DNA of 16,254 nt from Lachnospiraceae bacterium UBA3866 (GTDB lineage Bacteria; Bacillota; Clostridia; Lachnospirales; Lachnospiraceae). Positions 15,491 to 16,254 of this stretch are shown piece after piece; the first letter of the stretch is position 1; each line of letters opens with the position of its first letter. A model generated the notes under the pieces. That model saw nothing but the letters and a program-made list of their open reading frames with translations, was not told where the DNA came from and searched no databases. The stretch spans positions 1-16,254 of the forward strand of contig DGGU01000014.1 in NCBI GenBank assembly GCA_002392345.1, read 5' to 3'. The translations under genes were made by a program, and so were the position numbers.

Positions 15491-15712
15491 TCATATATTA
15501 TCTAAATTATCAAAACAATTTTGCCGATAGGTCTCATCTTGTCTATCCATCTCCTCTTCTATGTCTTTAAGCTTCTTCTGTATCTCAACTATCTCATCAT
15601 CATTTTTATCTAGATACCTTCCAAATCCCTTACTTTGTTCACTTGGAAACTCATCTACACTATCGACATTGGTTAGATAGAAACCAAATTTCTTTTTATT
15701 TTTATCTGCCAT
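15491..15712 (-). CDS. Small charged hypothetical protein with a coiled-coil-like C-terminus
   Basis: A 73-residue protein that I do not recognise. It begins MADKNKKKFGFYLTN, and residues about 38-66 (DDEIVEIQKKLKDIEEEMDRQ...) form a highly charged helix with heptad-like spacing. There is no membrane segment. The ATG at 15712 has no Shine-Dalgarno; the 34-base gap before it is almost entirely A/T. A TATTAT six bases before the ATG would allow a leaderless transcript, but the -35 is poor. It lies between the membrane acyltransferase and the 95-residue protein. Confidence 0.6.
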   Translation of the reverse strand: MADKNKKKFGFYLTNVDSVDEFPSEQSKGFGRYLDKNDDEIVEIQKKLKDIEEEMDRQDETYRQNCFDNLDNI

Positions 15713-15746
15713 AAATATATAATAGATAATATTTAATTATAAATTA

Positions 15747-16254
15747 TTATTTAACTAGTTTTTTATTAAATAGTAAAATCTTTTTTAAAGCAAATATAAC
15801 AACATATGTAATAATAAAATTTATAAACAAGAATATGATTCCAACTATATAATCAACATACATAATGGATCTAGTATAAATTTTATTGCTTATCTTATAA
15901 ATTATCCTTAATATGTATGGATGTAAAAGATAAAATACTAAAGCATTCTTTGCAGAAAAATCTATAACCTTATAAAATTTGCTACCTCTTAGTCTTGAAA
16001 AATCCAAATTCTTACTTGAAATATATCTCATCAACACAAGAACAATCATAGCGACATATATATTCATCGCATCATATCTCTCACTTGTAATAAAATATAT
16101 GAAAGCACAAGTTACTAAAATAACTATCTTACTAATCGAAAAATCTGATTCATCATATTTATTGCATATTAGGTCACCAAATAGTGGATACATATATGTA
16201 TAACTAAATATAGCAAATGGTATGTTGGAATGTATATTATATCTTTTTGCAATT
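15747..16254 (-). CDS. Acyltransferase-3-like membrane protein, C-terminal part (cut by window edge)
   Basis: The last 168 codons of a gene that is open to the right edge; the ATG at 16193 is internal because the frame continues upstream without a stop (...HSNIPFAIFSYTYMYPLFG). Hydrophobic helices alternate with short loops, about four to five visible. VIDFSAKNALVFYLLHPYIL matches the penultimate helix of acyltransferase-3 proteins (FGKNSLxIYLIHP pattern), integral membrane enzymes that O-acylate sugars or wall polymers. The catalytic histidine region near the N-terminus is outside the window. A polysaccharide polymerase or other membrane protein cannot be ruled out. The next gene starts 34 bases on; I see no terminator between. 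Confidence 0.65.
   Translation of the reverse strand, partial: IAKRYNIHSNIPFAIFSYTYMYPLFGDLICNKYDESDFSISKIVILVTCAFIYFITSERYDAMNIYVAMIVLVLMRYISSKNLDFSRLRGSKFYKVIDFSAKNALVFYLLHPYILRIIYKISNKIYTRSIMYVDYIVGIIFLFINFIITYVVIFALKKILLFNKKLVK

Noticed and set aside
1..16254. CRISPR arrays, insertion sequences, prophage, toxin-antitoxin or defence cluster
   Set aside because: No direct-repeat/spacer pattern, transposase, integrase or recognised defence domain was seen; the tRNA has no integrated element at its 3' end.

Overview
The window comes from a low-G+C (about one third G+C by eye) Gram-positive anaerobe of the class Clostridia, most likely Lachnospiraceae or a close relative. The evidence is the gene order (polA, small hypothetical, coaE, metallo-beta-lactamase protein, nicotinate phosphoribosyltransferase, hisS, aspS), the HisRS subtype, the lipoprotein flavoreductase and the strong AGGAGG-type ribosome binding sites. 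This placement rests on remembered family patterns, not on a search. Every convincing gene lies on the minus strand, so transcription runs from high to low coordinates. No intergenic stretch reaches 300 bases; the longest is 137 bases (10624-10760).

The upstream part (16254 to 10761) holds the C-terminal part of an acyltransferase-3-type membrane protein, two small unrecognised acidic proteins, a surface lipoprotein with FMN-binding and FAD-binding domains (an extracellular fumarate/urocanate-reductase-like enzyme of unknown substrate), and a type IIA topoisomerase A subunit (ParC/GyrA family). The gaps are short, so these genes may be co-transcribed.

A promoter (TCAACA-N17-TATAAT), overlapped by a 9-bp inverted repeat, lies in the 137-base gap. 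It appears to start one very long unit running to the left edge: a beta-helix GlmU-like acyltransferase, a DUF4163/DUF3298-like membrane-anchored protein, upp, tRNA-Leu(CAA), a zf-HC2 (anti-sigma-like) membrane protein, polA, a small hypothetical, coaE, a YycJ/WalJ-like metallo-hydrolase, pncB, hisS and aspS. Neighbours are separated by at most 24 bases and several overlap. I see no terminator inside. The unit mixes pyrimidine, NAD and CoA metabolism, DNA replication and repair, and tRNA charging, which is housekeeping clustering rather than one pathway.

The most unusual structure is the tRNA-Leu gene buried in this unit, 14 bases after the upp stop. The start codon of the zf-HC2 gene comes only 3 bases after the tRNA 3' end, so maturation of the tRNA would leave a nearly leaderless mRNA for the zf-HC2 protein and PolA. 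The tRNA also has C instead of the near-universal T at position 55. I found no CRISPR array, insertion sequence, prophage or defence system.
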